Under the pieces are notes generated by a model, which was not told the origin of the DNA, did not search any database, and worked only from the letters and a program-made list of their open reading frames with translations. A stretch of DNA of 7,370 bases from positions 1 through 7,370 of the forward strand of contig SLSB01000031.1 in assembly GCA_007130675.1 (NCBI GenBank). The letters run 5' to 3'. The number at the start of each line of letters is the position of its first letter. The first letter of the stretch is position 1. This DNA comes from Candidatus Hydrogenedentota bacterium. Lineage in GTDB: Bacteria; Hydrogenedentota; Hydrogenedentia; Hydrogenedentales; SLHB01. This document shows positions 4,601 to 7,370 of this stretch, in pieces. A program made the translations under genes and the position numbers.

Positions 4601-6382
4601 ATGCATCCCTTTAGAACCCACACATGTGCGGAGTTGGGCAAACAGGACGTTGGAAAACTGGTCAAGCTCTCGGGCTGGGTCCATCGCAAGCGCGACCACG
4701 GGGGCGTCATCTTCATTGATGTGCGCGATCATTTTGGTCTGACCCAACTGGTCATCAACCCTGACCAGCCGTTCTTCACCGAGGCCGAGGAGGTGCGTTT
4801 CGAGAGCGTGCTCACAATTGTCGGCGAAGTGGTCGCCCGGACCCCGGAGACCGTGAATCCAGACTTAGCCACAGGCGAGATCGAAGTCGTCGTCACCGAG
4901 TTTCACGTCGAGTCGCAGGCTGAGCTGCTGCCGTTCCCCGTCAACCAGGATACCGAGTATCCGGAAGAATCGCGCCTGACCTACCGGTTTCTTGATTTGC
5001 GGCGTGAACGTATTCACAACAACATTCTGCTGCGTTCGAAGACGGCCCAATTGGTGCGCAAACACCTCACCGAACGCGGATTCGTCGAGTACCACACGCC
5101 TATCTTGACCAGTTCCTCGCCTGAAGGCGCGCGCGACTACCTAGTGCCGAGCCGGGTCTATCCGGGGCAGTTCTATGCACTTCCCCAAGCGCCCCAGCAG
5201 TTCAAACAGTTGCTCATGGCCTCGGGGTTCGACAAGTACTTCCAGATAGCCGCGTGTTTCCGCGATGAAGACTCGAGAGCCGACCGCAGCCCGGGCGAGT
5301 TCTACCAAATCGATATCGAGATGTCGTTCATCACGCAAGACGATCTGTTTGCGGAACTCGAGGCGCTGATGGTGCGCATATTTCGCGAACTTTCACAAAA
5401 AACCATCGCCGCCGAGGTGTTTCCCCGCATCCCCTACCGTGAGTGTATGGAACTGTACGGCACCGACAAGCCGGATATCCGCTACGACCTCAAGATGATT
5501 GATGCGTCGGATGTGTTTGCGCAAACCGAATTCAAGGTGTTCCGCGGGGCGGTCGAGAAGGGCGGCGCCGTTAAGGTTATCAATGCCAAAGGCGTGGCGG
5601 CACAACCCCGGAAATTCTTCGACGACGCCGAGGCCTTCGCCAAGCAGGAAGGCGCGAAAGGACTGGCGTGGATTGCACTTCGCGACGGCGAGATGAAAGG
5701 CCCCGTGGCCAAGTTTCTCAGCGATACAGAGAAGCAGTTGCTTGTCAAAGAGACCGGCGCGGAAGAGGGCGACGCGCTGTTTTTCGGTGCGGGTGATCGG
5801 ACCGAGACCAATGGCCTCATGGGCAAGGTGAGGGTCTATCTAGCCAACGCCTTGGGCATTATCGACAAGAATCTCGTGTCGTTCTGCTGGATTGTCGATT
5901 TTCCGATGTTCGAGTGGAACGAAGAAGAGAAGAAAGTGGATTTCTCGCACAATCCCTTCTCAATGCCCCAAGGGGGGCTGCACGCGCTCGAAACGCTTGA
6001 CCCGCTCGATGTGCTCGCGTTCCAATATGATATTGTCTGCAACGGCGTGGAGTTATCGTCGGGCGCCATTCGAAACCACAAACCCGAGATCATGCTCAAG
6101 GCCTTCGAGATTGCGGGCCATCCCCGCGAGGTGCTTGAGAACAAGTTTCCCGCGCTCTGGCGCGCATTTCACCACGGTGCGCCTCCCCACGGCGGAATCG
6201 CACCCGGATTCGATCGCATTGTCATGCTGCTCGCGGATGAACCCAATATCCGCGAGGTCATCGCGTTTCCTCTCAATCAGCGCGCCCAGGACCTCATGAT
6301 GAACGCCCCCAGTGAGGTCTCTCAGAAACAACTCGACGAACTGCATCTGAAGATCGTGCATCCCGAACCGCGAGACGATTAG
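4601..6382 (+). CDS. aspS: Aspartyl-tRNA synthetase, probably non-discriminating (Asp/Asn)
   Basis: This class II synthetase charges tRNA-Asp with aspartate. Its 593 residues are the normal bacterial length. The N-terminal OB-fold anticodon-binding domain has GWVHRKRDHGGVIFIDVRD (25-43). Next come the DLRR hinge (132-135), the motif 1 region (EYHTPILTSSSPEGARDYL), QAPQQFKQLLM (196-206), and motif 2 FRDEDSRADRSPGEFYQID (220-238). The bacterial insertion domain follows, then HNPFSMPQ, NGVELSSGAIRNH and motif 3 GGIAPGFDRIVMLLADE. His33 in RDHGG corresponds to His31 of Pseudomonas aeruginosa AspRS, a mark of enzymes that also charge tRNA-Asn for later amidation by GatCAB. The second reported marker there, Gly81, seems to be Glu here. 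The sequence resembles the alphaproteobacterial type. GGAG lies 5 nt before the ATG. The stop overlaps the convergent DUF3592 gene by 4 nt. Confidence 0.97.
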   Translation: MHPFRTHTCAELGKQDVGKLVKLSGWVHRKRDHGGVIFIDVRDHFGLTQLVINPDQPFFTEAEEVRFESVLTIVGEVVARTPETVNPDLATGEIEVVVTEFHVESQAELLPFPVNQDTEYPEESRLTYRFLDLRRERIHNNILLRSKTAQLVRKHLTERGFVEYHTPILTSSSPEGARDYLVPSRVYPGQFYALPQAPQQFKQLLMASGFDKYFQIAACFRDEDSRADRSPGEFYQIDIEMSFITQDDLFAELEALMVRIFRELSQKTIAAEVFPRIPYRECMELYGTDKPDIRYDLKMIDASDVFAQTEFKVFRGAVEKGGAVKVINAKGVAAQPRKFFDDAEAFAKQEGAKGLAWIALRDGEMKGPVAKFLSDTEKQLLVKETGAEEGDALFFGAGDRTETNGLMGKVRVYLANALGIIDKNLVSFCWIVDFPMFEWNEEEKKVDFSHNPFSMPQGGLHALETLDPLDVLAFQYDIVCNGVELSSGAIRNHKPEIMLKAFEIAGHPREVLENKFPALWRAFHHGAPPHGGIAPGFDRIVMLLADEPNIREVIAFPLNQRAQDLMMNAPSEVSQKQLDELHLKIVHPEPRDD

Positions 6383-6882
6383 TCGGCAACCAGGGAAGTC
6401 CGCCACTTCGGGTAAACGCGAAACAAATACGCACAGTTCAGCATACCCAACGCTATCATGGCGCCCATGAGCGCCAAGTGGTGTTCATTGGGCACGCGGT
6501 GCAAGTCTGAGCGCTCGGGATTGCGGGCATCGTAGAACACCGTGAGGGGATATCCCTCGGCCGTAAGCTCTGCGTGCCGGCTTTCGGGCAACGCATTCGG
6601 ACTCTTTTCGACCGGCCAGAATCCCCTCCACTTCGATGTATATACCGTACCATCCACCAAGTAGCTGTAGAGCAGTTCGATGCGATTCTCGACCACGGGT
6701 GCGTTGTAATGCGCTTTGACAACACGCCCATCGAGCACGCGTCCCCCCGTTTGCAGCCACGCCTCTTCGAACTGGCCGCGCAACCACAATACCGCGGTGC
6801 CCACCACCGCAGCCAGAAGAACCACCGCGATGCAATCGGGAATACAGAACTGCCTATGGGCCTTTTGGCGAGCAAATCCCAT
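6379..6882 (-). CDS. DUF3592-type small membrane protein
   Basis: The 167-residue protein has two hydrophobic helices, at about 17-35 (AVVLLAAVVGTAVLWL) and 136-156 (LALMGAMIALGMLNCAYLF). Between them lies a beta-rich soluble part with GRVVKAHYN, YSYLVDGTVYTSKW and YPLTVFYDARNPERSDL (111-127). This helix-strand-helix plan with a V-x-Y-D/N-P-x-x-S motif is that of DUF3592 proteins, whose function is unknown. The middle part probably faces outside the cytoplasm or forms a small membrane-attached fold. The start ATG at 6882 is preceded by GAGGGGGG at 6892-6899, 9 nt upstream, and by a strong promoter. The TAA stop overlaps the aspS TAG on the other strand, and no terminator is visible between the convergent genes. 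Confidence 0.8.
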   Translation of the reverse strand: MGFARQKAHRQFCIPDCIAVVLLAAVVGTAVLWLRGQFEEAWLQTGGRVLDGRVVKAHYNAPVVENRIELLYSYLVDGTVYTSKWRGFWPVEKSPNALPESRHAELTAEGYPLTVFYDARNPERSDLHRVPNEHHLALMGAMIALGMLNCAYLFRVYPKWRTSLVAD

Positions 6883-6914
6883 AGCTTACTACCCCCCTCA
6901 TTACAACAGATATG

Positions 6915-6944
6915 ATTATACGCGCACCGAGACTCATATATCAA
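6915..6944 (-). promoter_or_regulatory. Sigma70-like promoter of the DUF3592 gene
   Basis: On the minus strand, TTGATA (6944-6939, 5/6 match) and a perfect TATAAT (6920-6915) are 18 nt apart. Transcription would start near 6907, giving a 5' leader of about 25 nt that contains the G-rich ribosome binding site. It is the best promoter in the window. Confidence 0.65.
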
Positions 6945-7326
6945 GGAGTTTATTTTCCGGAGTGCTCCCCAAGCGCCTGCCGAGACTTCATAGCGGATTT
7001 CGCCGTGGGAAACGTCTTGACTGGCTGTTCAAAGGGTCCAATGGCTTCCGGGCAGTATGCCATTGTTCAACGCCAGTGCCATCGCCACATCAGAAACGTG
7101 TGGGAGCGGGCCCGCGGTTCTTGGGGCAAGAACGGCGTGTTTACTCGCATTCTTGCAGCATCTTGTATTACACTTCAGATGGCATCCGCCCGCACTGCGG
7201 CGCCTCGGCGACGTGGTGCACCGGGACCATGCGGCACAAGGCCAAGCCTTGGGGGAGTACGGATATCCGGACGGCGGAGGCGATTCTTGAGATGAAGTAA
7301 CCAGCAAGGGGAGTGGTATACACCGA
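6945..7326. other. Gene-free intergenic region with hairpins
   Basis: No open frame here looks like a protein family. Hairpins are CAATGGC (7039-7045) with GCCATTG (7059-7065), the 10-bp palindrome GCGGGCCCGC (7106-7115), and GTTCTTG-ggg-CAAGAAC (7117-7133). The stretch from about 7090 to 7170 (GTGTGGGAGCGGGCCCGCGG onward) recalls dispersed G/C-rich repeats of Planctomycetota-like genomes, from memory only. The promoter of the following gene should lie here, but I cannot assign it. AGGGGAG at 7307-7313 is the likely ribosome binding site of dapL, 13 nt before its ATG, slightly far. Confidence 0.5.
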
Positions 7327-7370
7327 ATGGCCAGAATCAACCCACATTACAGCAAATTGGAGGCGGGCTA
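7327..7370 (+). CDS. dapL: Probable LL-diaminopimelate aminotransferase, N-terminal fragment
   Basis: The window ends after 14 full codons, MARINPHYSKLEAG, plus the first two bases (TA) of the next, which would be Tyr if the family pattern holds. This matches the start of DapL proteins, which typically read M-x-x-I-N-x-N/H-Y-x-K-L-x-A-G-Y followed by LFPEI. DapL is a PLP-dependent enzyme that converts tetrahydrodipicolinate directly to LL-diaminopimelate with glutamate as amino donor, for lysine and peptidoglycan synthesis. Only the N-terminal arm is visible; no catalytic residue is in view. An AGGGGAG ribosome binding site supports the start, at a long 13-nt spacing. Confidence 0.72.
   Translation, partial: MARINPHYSKLEAG

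Noticed and set aside
7017..7045. TTGACT as the -35 box of a dapL promoter
   Set aside because: No acceptable -10 box lies 16-18 nt downstream; the bases there are part of the CAATGGC hairpin arm.
6716..7300. Plus-strand ORF of 194 residues ending before dapL
   Set aside because: It begins antisense to the DUF3592 gene, runs through its promoter and several hairpins, and has no family features or ribosome binding site.

Overview
The window is a moderately GC-rich bacterial chromosome segment with housekeeping and metal-maturation genes separated by two gene-free stretches rich in palindromes. I see no phage, transposase, CRISPR or RNA gene. The organism is probably an uncultured member of the Planctomycetota / PVC / Hydrogenedentota type. 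The grounds are inference: a likely LL-diaminopimelate aminotransferase (DapL) start, an AspRS of the 'RDHGG...SPGEFYQID' type, and intergenic DNA whose palindromes and spurious ORFs resemble dispersed repeats I associate with such genomes. No taxonomic marker here settles it.

Left part, minus strand (1-2029): a lone ribosomal protein bS21 gene (rpsU) is followed by a clear intrinsic terminator. Then comes a full xylulokinase gene (xylB). It overlaps the start of an RluA-family pseudouridine synthase gene that runs off the left edge.

Middle intergenic region (2030-2793): about 760 bp without a convincing gene. It holds a cluster of five hairpins (2134-2362), then a nested palindrome and a near-perfect 20-nt direct repeat (2446-2609).

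Centre, plus strand (2794-4456): a compact operon of hypA, hypB and a DUF429 gene. hypA and hypB overlap, and the DUF429 gene starts 3 nt after hypB. HypA and HypB deliver nickel to [NiFe]-hydrogenase or other nickel enzymes. This HypA keeps the nickel-binding Met-His-Glu start but has lost the whole four-cysteine zinc domain, which is the most unusual protein feature in the window.

Right part: aspS (aspartyl-tRNA synthetase, 593 aa) has its own sigma70-like promoter and a short leader with overlapping palindromes. A small two-helix DUF3592 membrane protein gene lies convergently, its stop codon overlapping that of aspS, and has a very good promoter of its own. About 380 bp of gene-free DNA with hairpins follows. 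The first 14 codons of a probable dapL (lysine/peptidoglycan precursor synthesis) end the window.
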